Notes: generated by a model from the sequence alone, not told the origin. 64,000 nt of DNA from Rhynchonema sp. JSB1_4 (GCA_030248065.1 JASAMV010009256.1:1-64000), one strand, 5' to 3'; positions 10,282 to 21,058 are shown, counted from the first letter of the stretch. Numbers and translations: made by a program.

Positions 10282-11726
10282 ATGTCATCATCGTTCCGCA
10301 GTATCGTGTATTCGGTACACAAGCACATCGGCACGATCACACTCAATCGACCGACACGATACAATGCCATCGATGAACACATGCCTGTCGAAATCAGCAC
10401 TGCCGTGCGCCAAGCAAATTGGGATGACAATGTCAAGGCCATTGTCATCACTGGTTGGTCACTCTTGTCGCCGCCATCATGCACTGTGATTGTGTGTTCT
10501 GATCACCGAAAGTGCACATTACCTTGCTTGGTCTTATGTTGACCATCTTTTGCAAAATTGTGAAAATCAAGACAGTTTTTGATCACGAGTCGTGTCGAAA
10601 CTGACATGATTGAAAGCCAGTGACATGGCGTCCTTGATGCTCTATTATTTGACGAGCAGCTTTTGTTTGGTCGTCCACTCCATATCGCATCGACTTCAGC
10701 GTCACCAACTGTAATTGTGCGTGTTCATTCACCACAGGTGCTGGCAAAGCGTTCTGCTCCGGTTACGATTTGAAAAAGTTTGCCGAAGCCGAACGGGGCA
10801 CCATGCCGGGCTCGCAGAACATGCCCTGGGATCCGTACGAAGACTTCAAGTTCATGTTGGTGTCATGTGCTTCCCCACTTGCATTTTTCCACAAAAAAAG
10901 TGATCTAACCGGGTAATGAATGTTTGTGCAGGTCAGAGTGCACCGATCATTACATGTCATTGTGGCGCAGTCTCAAACCGACGGTCGCCAAGATCAACGG
11001 TGACTGTATTGCTGGTGGATCGGACATTGCGTTGTGTTGCGATGTCACGTTTATCGGTAGTCTTCTTCGTTGGTTTTATGGTAGCCGTATGGCTATTCGT
11101 GTTCAACGTGATGCCAACCCCACGCATTTGATGCAGCCAACGAGGCGCGCATCGGCTACCCACCCGCCCGTCTCTGGGGCTGTCCCACCACGGCCATGTG
11201 GTTGTACCGTCTGGGCGGCGAACGTGCGAAACGAATGTTGTTCACCGGCGAATTGATCGATGGACTGCGCGCTGCACAAATCGGACTCGTCGGTTGGCAG
11301 CTCTGATTATCTCTCGTGATGAAACATCACCATTGTCAGTCCTTTCCGGCTCTGAAATATGTTGCATTGTAACATCAGGCGAATCGGTGCCGGCCGCAGA
11401 TCTGGACCGCGTTGTCGATGACTGGCTGACGAGCGTCATCACGGTTCCAACCAATCAGTTGTTCTTTCAGAAGCAGGTAAAATACTTGAAAAACTGGTTG
11501 ACTACGGATTATACATGCTGCAGACGTTTTTGCGACTCTGAAGGTGCTGAACAACGCGCTCGAGATGCAGGGTTTGTTGTCAACGCAGCGTTTGGCCACC
11601 GTCTTTGATGGAATGACCAGACACACGCCCGAAGGTGTCGCCTTCCAGAAGAAAGCACACGCGTCTGGTTTCAAACAAGCCATCGCTGAGCTGAGAGACG
11701 AAACCGCTGCGAAGGCAAAGCTGTGA
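10282..11726 (+). CDS. Crotonase-superfamily protein (enoyl-CoA hydratase/isomerase-like)
   Basis: Six exons: 10282-10453, 10738-10855, 10932-11056, 11137-11292, 11379-11476, 11544-11726; the phases agree and give 283 aa. The crotonase fold is clear: GTITLNRPTRYNAID near residue 18, the first oxyanion-hole segment AGKAFCSGYDL, and the second INGDCIAGGSDIALCCD. After that it reads ARIGYPPARLWGCPTTAMW and RAKRMLFTGELIDG. The first classical catalytic Glu (PE in the family's PEIxLG) is replaced by PPAR here. The second (before the TG motif) is Arg. Ordinary hydratase chemistry is therefore doubtful. From family knowledge, this GYPPAR-WGCPTTAMW pattern is typical of a bacterial crotonase subgroup; transfer from bacteria is an inference. 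No mitochondrial presequence is evident. An alternative in-frame ATG lies at 10258. Confidence 0.87.
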
Positions 11727-11779
11727 TTCCTACATAGCTGGTGCTTTTACCGCCATTGCCGTGGAGCTAACTAATCAAC

Positions 11780-13208
11780 AGGTGCGCGTATACTCATTCC
11801 GCGGAACAGAAAGAACAGTGAAGGAACGATTATTTCCGGTGACCCGCGTATACTTCACCCGAGGAACAGCGGAAACGAGTATACGCACGTCACGCGGAAC
11901 GATCTGACGCAATCGAGAAGGAACAAAAAAACGTTCCGCGGAATAGAAAGAACGAAGTCAAAACATTTTGACTTTTTGTGCTGTTCCTCGAGGTTGTTCA
12001 GTTGAAATCAGCATTACTGGAGTTTGGAGAGGCCAAAACTTTTATTTTTTTGACATCGCGATGTGATATAAGCGTGGTTTTCGTCGAGAGACAACAAAAA
12101 GCATCCCGGATCTTTCTCAGGACGACTAACTTGGCGGTCTTCCATGTCCGTGGTAAATGAAACAGTTGTGGGCAAACCATTGTCGTTCAAATAACCTAAT
12201 TTTGACTTCAAAAAGTGCCCCTGGCATTTCTGACTTACTTACAATTTGCGTTATTCACACAGATTACAACACAACGAAGCCGTGAACTGGCTGAATTGTG
12301 GTGCGATCACATTCAAGCCTTTTGAATGCGCGAATTCAAATAGTTATGTTCTTTTAGTGGCATTCTATTCACCATTTTTGAAATCACGGTGTCAGTTTAC
12401 ATAGAAAACATAAATAAAACCAGCAAAAAGTACTCATCATGTGATCAGTCGAGATTTGAACCTCTGTGTGCGCAACGCGTGCGACCGCTGGACCACGCCT
12501 TAGACCATTAGCCCATCCCGTCGGCTGCAGCTCGCTGCTTAGTGCTTTACATAAACACAAGCAGTCTGGGTGAGTGTTGGTTGTTGCTGTGCTGCGCTGT
12601 GTTGTTGTGTGCTTGTGTGTGCGTGCTGCGTCACGTCATAACGTGTGTGTGTGTTGTGATGCCCGATTCAGCAAGGTGACAGCCGATAATCAGCTTCAAT
12701 TCGATTGGTCCACATAAAAAATTTTACTCGATTATCTTGTTCAAATCTGGCAGGAAATTTGTCGGGAAAACAAGGGAATTTTACGCAGAGCAGCTCCCCA
12801 ACCATTGTCGACGCATTCTGATGGTATTTTCTGCTTTATTCTGCTTTGTCAAATGCCGGCCCCCCCCCCTAAATGTGTGCTGCCGTCGCACAAAAGGAGA
12901 TCTTGAACAGTTTCAATGTTTGTCATGTTGAGCACAATTTTTTTAATTTTTTTGGTTGATATTGCGACACAGAAAATGCTCACCAAAACACATATCACCA
13001 AGCCTAAAAAATCCGGGGCGGGGATGCCCTTCTATTTATTTTCTCTGACATTGATTTCTCGAGGAACAGGCAAAGAACAGCGGAAATGCTGAAGGAACGA
13101 AAGAACAGGAGGAATAGCGAGAATGCGTTTCCGCTGTTCTTTCGTTCCGTCACGGAACTGCATTGCGCAGAACGTTTTGCGTTCCTCGGAACGAGTATAC
13201 GCGCACCT
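11780..13208. mobile_element. 1.4-kb TIR element with GGAACAG subterminal repeats
   Basis: The ends AGGTGCGCGTATACTC and GAGTATACGCGCACCT are a perfect 16-bp inverted repeat. Behind them both sides carry many copies of GGAACAGCGGAA, GAAAGAACAG and GGAACG-type oligomers, and internal GCGTATACT copies. No flanking duplication longer than a few bases is convincing. I see no transposase. The element lies in the interval between the crotonase gene and the orphan gene at 13665. It includes a tRNA-like segment on the minus strand. Confidence 0.72.
12445..12535 (-). repeat. tRNA-like segment (tRNA-derived SINE or pseudogene)
   Basis: On the minus strand the order is a GATGGGCTAATGGTCTAAGG block like a tRNA A box of Leu/Ser type. 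About 50 bases on comes GGTTCAAATCTC, close to the B-box consensus GGTTCRANTCC. The acceptor stem does not pair and the T stem has only about three pairs, so I do not call a working tRNA gene. It could drive RNA polymerase III transcription of a SINE-like sequence. Confidence 0.5.
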
Positions 13209-13664
13209 TAATGGGCACTCTCTCATGGAAACTACTGTTCCTATTTTTTAATGGAGTCACAAAATTTCAGTGTCTGTGATTCATTGTTTTCTTATTGTAA
13301 TTCTACGAACATACCGGAACTTTCCTGCTGGGGATTTCAAATTGAGACGTGCATTGCTATTGGCTCAGCTGTTCGCTGAAGCGGTTCACATAGATTAGTT
13401 TTCGTTCTCTTCGTCTGTTGTTGAGTGAGACGTACTACGCATTTATGTTCACCAATAATTTATAAATACAAGCGTTTACCATAAAGAAAGCAGAATAATT
13501 TCATGCCAAATACAGGATTGTCGAAATTGTGATGTCAACTGATCCTGGGACATTTTTGTATCTGGCGTGTTCGTTGAAAAACTCAGATGTACTCATGAAT
13601 TACAACATTGTACAGTAGTCCGTCGTTCGAAAGTGGTTTGGTTACATCACCAATCTGGTCGTGA

Positions 13665-14902
13665 TCATCTGACATCGGCCGATTTCGGTCGTTTCCTGTC
13701 GTGAGCGCGATCGGTTGACCGCCGTCGACTGCCGCCACTTGACGGTCGCACTAACAACATGTCGACCGACTTGCCACTTGATTTGTCCTTGTCGAACAAT
13801 TTGCTGCTTGCTGTTGCGCCACCGTGTTCCTGCATGTGCAGCTACAGTTGGAACCGGGTAGAGCTGCGAGTTACTTACCCACAGTTATGATTCCCATGCC
13901 GTTCTTAACCTAAAATATTGTGTATACGAAACGTCACATCGATCGGATTGGTATGCTTGTGCTCGCATCAGCGAGACATACACACTTGCTGCAGAAAAGA
14001 GCAGCAAACGAAAACAAACAGATCATGGCTAAATTTGAGCGGCCCAAGATGGACGTCAAAGTTTATTTCGTGTTCGGGGTGCCGACCACCTGTTGGTTGC
14101 CACATCCTAACATGCATAATGAGCGGACCTGCCCGTTCATCAGCCATTCGTAGAAATCGGCCGTTTCGCGCTCATCGAATGCCTCCGGGTATTGCTTCAT
14201 GTAGTTCACGATCGCGTACTTGTCCTACAACAACCGCGAATGGAGTAGGTTGGTTACTGCGGTTAGAACCTACAGGCGCCCACAATATTGTCTGGATCTT
14301 GTTTTGCAATGCTGGAGGTGTAGCCCCATAACACATCAGCACAACTTGCATACCGTACATCATAAGTGCAGGAGCACAGCTTTGAGTGTTGTTGCACTGT
14401 TACACAAGTCTGGTGGCATAAAATCTGCCAATATGTATAATGTGAGAACGACCAGTGTTTTTTTACTAAATTTGAGTGCCATGGCACATAAAAATTGAAA
14501 TTTGGCACCTATGCAGATTTTCTGAATTTAGGTGCCAGTGGCACCTAAAATTTACGCCTTTTAATGGTTTAGGCCCCAAGAACGTCTTGTTGACACCTAA
14601 CAATCGGATATTTATTATAGGTGCCGTGGCACTTCGGTTTCTAAAACTCTGGCAACGACTCTCCGCACCTCCCAATAAGCGTCATTGTACATTTCCGGGT
14701 GCTTCATCTGCGCGACGATGGCGTATTTCGAGTTCTGATCGGCGCCCTGTTTCAAATAGTCCTTGTGGAATTTGTAGGCCTTTTTGTTCGGTTTGCCTGA
14801 CGGCGTGGACGCCACGCTGCGGTGACCGGACGATTCGGTGGACTTGCGACCCCCAGTTGATTTGGGTGGTCGATCATCGGACGAATGGCGACGATGCGAC
14901 AT
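13665..14902 (-). CDS. Unrecognised basic protein with two KYAIV modules
   Basis: Three exons on the minus strand: 14669-14902, 14129-14224, 13665-13829. All introns are phase 0 and the joined frame has 164 codons ending in TGA. I do not recognise the family. The N-terminal 40 residues are Ser/Arg/Lys rich and likely disordered. Residues 50-78 contain SKYAIVAQMKHPEMYNDAYW, and exon 2 (residues 79-110) contains DKYAIVNYMKQYPEAF, then EWLMNG. The shared core KYAIV-x2-MK-x1-2-PE suggests an exon-bounded duplication. The C-terminal 54 residues are again Ser/Lys/Arg rich, with SRRRS and KRPKSAD. No signal peptide or membrane segment is seen. It may be nuclear, judging only from its basic tails. 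Confidence 0.65.
14479..14635. repeat. GGTGCC/GGCACC palindromic cluster
   Basis: GTGCCATGGCAC, TTTGGCACCTA, TAGGTGCCAGTGGCACCTA and GGTGCCGTGGCAC occur within 160 bases, inside intron 1 of the orphan gene at 13665-14902. Related GGCACCTAAA/TAGGTGCC motifs occur in NOP9 intron 12 (about 8965-9090). The cluster is palindromic and non-coding. It is possibly a small MITE family. Confidence 0.55.
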
Positions 14903-15938
14903 ATTGCAATGCGTTTCGAAGTGGCACACCAGCGGATAACAACCCAGGTGTGGCGACATAATAGAGTTGTCATGCCATAGACGCAGCCATTCAATGCGAG
15001 TCGTGCGTGTTGCTGTTGGCGACCACTCTGTCGAAGCGCGCATGTGTCATCTGATATGCACGCTCTCGTTGTGTGGATACAGTAGGTGCATTATGCCAGC
15101 CAGTCCAAATAGGGACCAACTTGGTTTGATGGCCGAATATATGGACAAAGCCAAATTGAGGGAACATCAGTCTAATCAAATCGAGGACTCGCTTTTGGTC
15201 GGTTTAGGATTCGGTAATCTTTGCATTTGGCGGAGTTTCAAGGCAGAGGGTAAGCTGCAAGCAGTTTCGGAATTACCTATACCCTGTACCGAGATTGTGC
15301 GGGTTTAATGACCTCTGAAACCCGTTTCCTCGGACCAGTGACACGGTCACTGTTTCGGTCCGTGAAGCCTGATGATAGCTGGTGATCCGAGAGGTTCCTC
15401 TTCGTCAGTGACGAAATCACCAACACTCCGAAATGCCTATATGCCTGGAGAACTAAGAAGTCCAAACCAAAACCATCAGGTGATGTTCACTGGTCAGCTT
15501 GGATTCAACGGCTTGGGTTGGCTCAAGGCCTGCATTGTTTGAAGTAAAAAACTTGTGATCATGGTTGGCCAAAAGTTCGGGATCCTGATTGTGGCCAAAA
15601 GTTCGGGATCGGGATTGGAGCAAAATATTTTTAATCACTACTATTGGCACGTAAAAATGGAGATTTTGTGGCTGTTTTTCGAATTATATCAAAATATTCA
15701 ACCTGATGAAAAAATTAAAATTTTTGTTCTGTGACGTCAGAGGAGCACCGCGGAAAGTATCAACATGCGCGTTTATTTCACATTAGTCGAATGAAAGTTG
15801 TGGGGGTTGTTATCGTCGTTGCTTTGTGAAAGCTTACAGAAAATAACACTTCCGTCAATATGACACGATATATTTTTCGGCGACGCCACGTATCAGGCAA
15901 ACACGCAACGGGTCTTTTCACAGAAAATAGAAACCAGA
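14903..15938. other. Intergenic, between orphan gene and receptor gene
   Basis: This is the 5' flank of the orphan gene (minus) and the 3' flank of the receptor gene (minus). A 30-base imperfect palindrome built on CGGACCAGTGAC and GGTCCG lies at about 15332-15362, and a short duplicated GGCCAAAAGTTCGGGATC occurs twice near 15569-15613. No further exon is supported. Confidence 0.45.
15772..15777 (-). promoter_or_regulatory. Candidate polyadenylation signal of the receptor gene
   Basis: AATAAA on the minus strand lies about 160 bases after the stop codon of the Cys-loop receptor gene. It is the nearest perfect hexamer in the right orientation. No cleavage site evidence is available from sequence alone. 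Confidence 0.45.
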
Positions 15939-17979
15939 TTACAAAAAGAAGAACATCATGGTCATCAGGGTGTTTATGAATAGGAAGAATAGCAAGAAAA
16001 ACAAATCCAATCTGAAGCAGACGTGCATCCAATGAGCGAAAAGTCTCCCTTCCTCTTCTTTGTCTTCCCATTTCGTTCGCAGATGTTTCAAGTGAGCCAG
16101 GATGTGATAAAGCACTTCAATTATCTTCTGAGATAACAAGTAACCTTTGTTAAACTTCTCATACAAAGCAGACAATGGGCGAAGGGTCTTACCTCTTTTT
16201 CATCAGCATGAACTCCTACGGGGCTAATAAGGCGGGTGAAACCGGATGCCTGAAAATGCATATTGTTTGAATGTTTCAGATGTCTGACACTGATATTCAC
16301 TTCAGCCTCAAATATAGACGTTTCATGGGAAGGAGACACAGGCGCCGCCGCACCAGGTTACGTGTACTTGGCTGGAATTTTTCGAAACTATAATGTAGTC
16401 GAGACGAAAGTTTACACGAGGTTATCTTGCGAAGTATGACTTTAGATCACCTCGGCAGCTTTACTGGATTGTTCAACTTTGAGCGGTTTCAACATTGTAA
16501 TCGTCAACAGCATCGAAGGCACGTCGTAATCGAACGCAGCCATGCTGTTCAGGTACAGTATGCCGGCTGCTATTATGGTTGCCAAAACGGTGATCACCAT
16601 CTCGTACACAATGTAGGTGCCTGAATTTTTTGGGATACTGCAATTAGCCTATCGAACACATGCGTATGTTTCTAATGTCTTCTTGTTGCCCCGAACCGAG
16701 TTTGGGAAAGTCCTTCGCGTTCTTTGGCATCAGGTCCGAGACCATCATGAGAATGACGGCGATAGTCAACAGAGCGGTCAATCCCATCGTGATTTTCTCC
16801 TGACGATCCTGGGTGGCGATGAACGGCGAAAACAGACCTGATTATTGTCTAAATTACATTTTCGGATAAAAACATAAACAAAGCGAATTATTTTACCGAG
16901 GATGGCAATGGTAACGATTATATAACATGGCAAGGTGAGGGTGAGCAGGTAGTAATCCGGTTTTCGTTTGAACACAATGTGAAAGTGCACCTCGTAGAAC
17001 GTGCCCGTGTCATAGATCAGCTCCTTCTGCACAGCATCATACGCGAGTAGGTCGAACTCTGTGCGCGAAAACGTGGGGGTGAAAAGCAAACGTGGTTGTC
17101 AAGGAGGTCAAAGAACATCGTCTGACCTGTGTTATTCTGATAATAGGTCGAGTCTCCGTGGTCGCCGGTTGCAGACAACAATATGACGTCACTGCCCGAA
17201 TAGGACCACGAAACGTAACGCGACGAGCAATTTTGACGGTCGTATGGAAAGTTGCCGACATCGAGTCCGCAGTGTATCTTCACCATCAGACTCGTGCTCT
17301 TCACAATCAACCCATTGCTGTTGACGGTGGCGTACGGCGTGTCACCAGCTGGTGTCTGGTCGAGACTGGGAACCATTCGATCAGGTTGTCAGCCAAAATA
17401 ATTGAATTTGTCTGAATCAGACAGTTTGTGTTTTTATACAGCACTCACAGTTCATACATGACCACGTCAGGCATCCAGAACATGTCGTCCCGAACGGATA
17501 TGCTCGCCATGTTGTCGTATTTGGCAGGATCCCATACAAGATTTGGATCAATCCATTCCTGTATAACCATGGTTATATGATGCTCTCGTCTAAATTTCTC
17601 AAGCACCAATTTAAGTGTTAGAAACAGACCCGTCGAAACCACATTGAATAGGTCACTGTTTCTTCCGCTTCGTTCTGAAAAATAAAACTAAACAGTGGGT
17701 TTATTGCATGTGTCAGGCAGGAAAAGGATGGCCAGCAGCAAGCCTGGTCGGTTTGACGTGCACACTAACCACATCAATGATGCTATACAATGACGGTTTG
17801 ATTTTGACGGTGACTGGACCACCAGTTGAGTTCATCGGTCTTGTGTTGGCCGTGTAACCACTGGACACGAACAGATCATTGTAGAGCTGTTGGTTGGTTG
17901 GCAGGCTGCGTGCTGGTGGAATGATGATCAGAAACAACACTGCGATCAGATGCAGACTTATGGGCATGATAACTGGCAT
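15939..17979 (-). CDS. Nicotinic-type Cys-loop receptor subunit, non-alpha
   Basis: Minus-strand exons: 17770-17979, 17630-17674, 17449-17558, 17127-17365, 16897-17058, 16697-16837, 16451-16620, 16193-16306, 15939-16127. The frame closes at 459 aa, a normal subunit length with a short M3-M4 loop. A hydrophobic signal peptide (LHLIAVLFLIII) starts the protein. The ligand-binding domain has WIDPNLVWDP, MFWMPDVVMYE and a 13-residue Cys-loop C-GLDVGNFPYDRQN-C, followed by SWSYSGSDV. Loop C reads LIYDTGTFYEV without the adjacent Cys pair, so it is not an alpha subunit. M1 is YYLLTLTLPCYIIVTIAI, M2 is QEKITMGLTALLTIAVILMM, M3 is VYEMVITVLATIIAAGILYL, and M4 is FRLDLFFLLFFLFI before the stop. The Glu of QEK at the inner mouth suggests cation selectivity. 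The exact limits of the 16193-16306 exon and the donor at 16697 (GTTCGG) are uncertain. Start 17979 or 17967 is possible. Confidence 0.85.
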
Positions 17980-19394
17980 GCACAGTTTGCCACAGGAATG
18001 GCCGAGAGACTGTATAGATGAAACAACCGGAAATGAGACGATTTTTGACAAAAAAGAATAACAGGCATAGTGAATAACGACACCTGACAGGTTCTTTTGT
18101 TCTTTGTGCAAGCGAGGTGAGACAACAGAAGTCAGTTGCTAAGCTACATACACAGCGTGAATGTGCTGCTGCCAAAAGATACTTTGATCTGAAACCGACA
18201 AGCGAAAGTTTAGCTCAAGAAACTCGCTTATCAGTAACACAGGAACTTTGGTTTGGTTCAGTCCATTCTTGTCCAAGTCTCCACACATGAACTGCCGAAG
18301 TTTTCCACTTATCGTCCCAGGGACTAAAAGTGGAAAATTGAGAAACTGAGCATATTCTCTGAAGAATATTTCACCCGAGAAGTCTCTGGAGACCATAAGG
18401 GGAAACGATTCCGCATTGAAGTCCTCCGAAGGCCAGTCTGGAGTTAACCAAAACGTATTTTACGGACTTTGCGGCGTTCAGCAGCCAACTTTCATAATTT
18501 CAGCGCTGTTTTTCGCTCCAGCACACAGATAGAGACAATGCACTGTACCCATCACAGCAAAATAACAATCATAATCAGACCCACATCAATGTAAAACAGG
18601 CGAAATGTTATTTGAGCAACCAAACGGGTTCCCAAAATTTTGTCTCATCTTTTTGCAAACCTGTTCATTTCAAAATCGCTTTGAGGAGCCCTCAATACTT
18701 TACACCCCAACATCTTCCCCGAGGACTGTGTCAGAAGTGGAAACCGTGGAAACATAAGAAGGCTCACTCAGCCACAAGCCGTAAGAATCCTCACGCACCG
18801 AAAAATAACTGCACGACAGATGTGTGTGCACATGCCTCACCACAGAAGCCGCAATTCGTGTTGAACATTTGCATTTCACCAATTTCACGTCACATTTCAA
18901 ACGCGGCACTCGCGCTCGTGCACATGTGCAATGTTTCAAGGTCGGCCAGGGAATGGTTTGCGAACGGTGGTGCGTATGAGCGAGCACCTCTGCACCACCA
19001 AATGCAAATACGCCGGTGCGGTGTTGCTTGCTGCGCTTGTTGAAGCAGATCGCAGAGGCGGTTGGGAGTTGGGAGGGAGAAGGACTGGGAGTCAGAGAGG
19101 CCCGACTGACCAAAACTCCGTCCCGGCCCGATTTGAAAGTCCAAAATCGCGGCCCGGCTCCGCGCGAGCCCACCATAATTTATTTGGCTCCGAAAAAAAA
19201 ACGGTTTTTTTCGTTTTTTTACCAGGTAAAAACGGTTTTTTTCGGTTGATGGAAGACTCATTACTATTGTAATCAGTTTACCCTGCAGAGGCTCTGGCGG
19301 GAAGACTCATTATTTCTGAGTTATTTCTTTGAAAATAAAACGGATTAAACGGAATCCCCGTAATGAGTTTTCCCCCAGGGCCGTTTCCCAGGAA
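17980..19394. other. Upstream region of receptor gene, no supported gene
   Basis: This 1.4-kb interval lies 5' of the receptor gene. Open frames around 18139-18396, 18612-19043 and 18700-19176 overlap on both strands and match no family I know. A run of CGGTTTTTTTC units occurs at about 19190-19250. From 19255 a GGAAGACTCATTA motif appears, recurring at 19301 and 20272, where it marks the host sequence interrupted by the hAT-type element 19395-20265. Confidence 0.45.
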
Positions 19395-20265
19395 CAGTGC
19401 TGTGGCTGGGGGGGGGTCCCCCCCCAATGGTACCCTACCCGCCCCGGCCTGGTACGCTACCCCCCTACCCGCCCCGCTCTGGTACCCTACCCCCCTACCC
19501 GCCCCGCCCTGGTACCCTACCCGCCCCGATTTTTACCCCCAAAATGCCCATTTTTCGGTCAAAAATGCCCAAATTTCGACCGAAAACCATAAAAAGTGCA
19601 AAAAATTTCGCGCTGCGCGCGATATATGTACTTTTTAGTACATAAAAACAGGCACGCGAAAAAACTTGTGTTGTACCCTACCCGCCCCGAAAAATCTTCC
19701 CCCCCCCCCCCCCCAAACCGGATTTCCCCCCCCCCCCACCATCAGTGTAGTTCCTGGTCCGGAGGGGGAGATAGCGGACCCTCCGTTTTTTTCGGAGGGG
19801 GAGATAGTGTACCCCCGAGGGGGGGGGAAAGGGGGGGGGGAAGACCCAACTGTGGGAAAAAGTCACTTTTTGAGGTAGAAAATTTGACCTATTTTTGCCC
19901 CTTTTTGGAAAAAATTCTTCATAAAAAGGGTATTTTGGCGACTTTTGAGAACATTGACCAGAAAATCACACATTTTAGGCCTAAAAATTCCCATTTTAGG
20001 CCTAAAATGCCCATTTTAGGCCTAAAAATGGCCATTTTAGGCAAAAATTGGGGGAGATAGTGTACCCGGAGGGGGAGATAGGGGGATAGTGTACCACCCG
20101 AGGGGGAGATAGCGTACCCGAGGGGGGGGGGGGGGCCCCCCCCCCCCCCCCCCCCCCCACCCAGGAACTACACTGCCCAAGATCCCAGGTACACTACCCC
20201 CCTACCCGCCCCGATTTTTTCCACCTATGTACCCTACCCGCCCCGCAAAAGTAGCCACAGCACTG
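19395..20265. mobile_element. hAT-type MITE, family C, with nested family B copy
   Basis: The ends CAGTGCTGTGGCT and AGCCACAGCACTG are flanked by a perfect 8-bp duplication CCCAGGAA (19387-19394, 20266-20273). The left subterminal region has a G/C run and repeated GGTACCCTACCCGCCCC units. The right end carries the same units. A family B element (19743-20175) is inserted in the middle. The GC palindrome of the central part lies at 19608-19621. It has no coding capacity. Confidence 0.9.
19743..20175. mobile_element. hAT-type MITE, family B, nested
   Basis: The ends CAGTGTAGTTCCTGG and CCAGGAACTACACTG match the NOP9-intron element 2671-3096, as does the interior, with GAGATAGTGTACCC-type subterminal repeats. 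The flanks CCCACCAT (19735-19742) and CCCAAGAT (20176-20183) agree at six of eight positions. Long C and G homopolymers (about 19698-19738 and 20116-20158) are next to the ends. Confidence 0.8.
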
Positions 20266-20320
20266 CCCAGGAAGACTCATTATGCATGTTGTATGTGCCC
20301 GGCGTGTATTCAGCCTAAGC

Positions 20321-20422
20321 CTAAGCCTAAGTTTAAGCCTGAGCCAAGACTGAAGCCAACATATAGGCCTAAACGTGAGCGTAAGCCGAAGCCTAAGCCT
20401 GAGCTCAAGCCTGAGCCCAAAC
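20321..20422. repeat. Degenerate TTAGGC-like array
   Basis: The plus strand reads AGCCTAAGCCTAAGCCTAAG and then about ten diverged units such as AGCCTG and AGCCGA. The complement of the unit is TTAGGC, the telomere hexamer of many nematodes. It is interstitial and degenerate, so it could be a chance hexamer expansion. Open frames through it give Lys-Pro repeats that I regard as non-coding. Confidence 0.55.
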
Positions 20423-20810
20423 ATTGGTTCCAGGACCAAGTTCCAGCTGGATTCCGTTTAATCCGTTTTATTTTCAAAGAAATAATGAGTCTTCCCCCCA
20501 GCACGCAAAAATCCGTTTAATCCGGTTAATCCGTTTAATCCGTTTTATTTATAATGAGTCTTCCCGGCACGTTTTTTTCACGGTGGGCACTCAGTGTAGT
20601 GGCTGGGGGGATGGGGGATTCCCCCCAAAGGGGTAGTAGGTACCTTGCATGCAACCACCCCTTGGGGGAATGGGGGGAAGGGTACCGTATTGTCGGAAAT
20701 AGAACCCCCCCCATTAATTGAACCCAGTGTAGTGGCTGGGGGGATGGGGGGGGATTCCCCCCCTAAGGAGTAGCTACCTTGCAACCACCCCTTGGGGGGG
20801 ATGGGGGGGA

Positions 20811-21058
20811 GGGTAGGTACCTTGCAACCACCCCGGAGGGTACCTTGCAACCATCAATTTATGGTTTTTATAGGCAAAAAATGGGTGTTTTTCGACCTCA
20901 AACCCCAAAATTAGCGCGCTCCGCGCGCAAACCTCCATATAATAGGTGTTTTAGGCAAATTTTCGGCCAAAATGCAAAAAAGTACCTATTTTTCGGCCAA
21001 ATTTGCAGTATAATGCATGTAAAAAACACCCTTTTTTCGAACCTCAGGGGTACCTTGC
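20811..21058 (+). repeat. Family D interior, inverted partner at 25296-25546
   Basis: This 250-base interior runs from GGTAGGTACCTTGCAACC through a GC palindrome (20913-20928) to CGAACCTCAGGGGTACC. It is almost identical, in reverse complement, to 25296-25546. The two lie about 4.2 kb apart and could form a long stem. Confidence 0.8.

Noticed and set aside
12445..12535. Functional tRNA-Leu/Ser gene
   Set aside because: The acceptor stem does not pair, the T stem is too short and no sound anticodon arm forms.
18612..19176. Overlapping open frames on both strands 5' of the receptor gene
   Set aside because: Same DNA is open in several frames, no recognisable motif, no consistent splice context.
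20194..20520. Lys-Pro and Leu-Arg repeat frames
   Set aside because: They are translations of the TTAGGC-like array on both strands.
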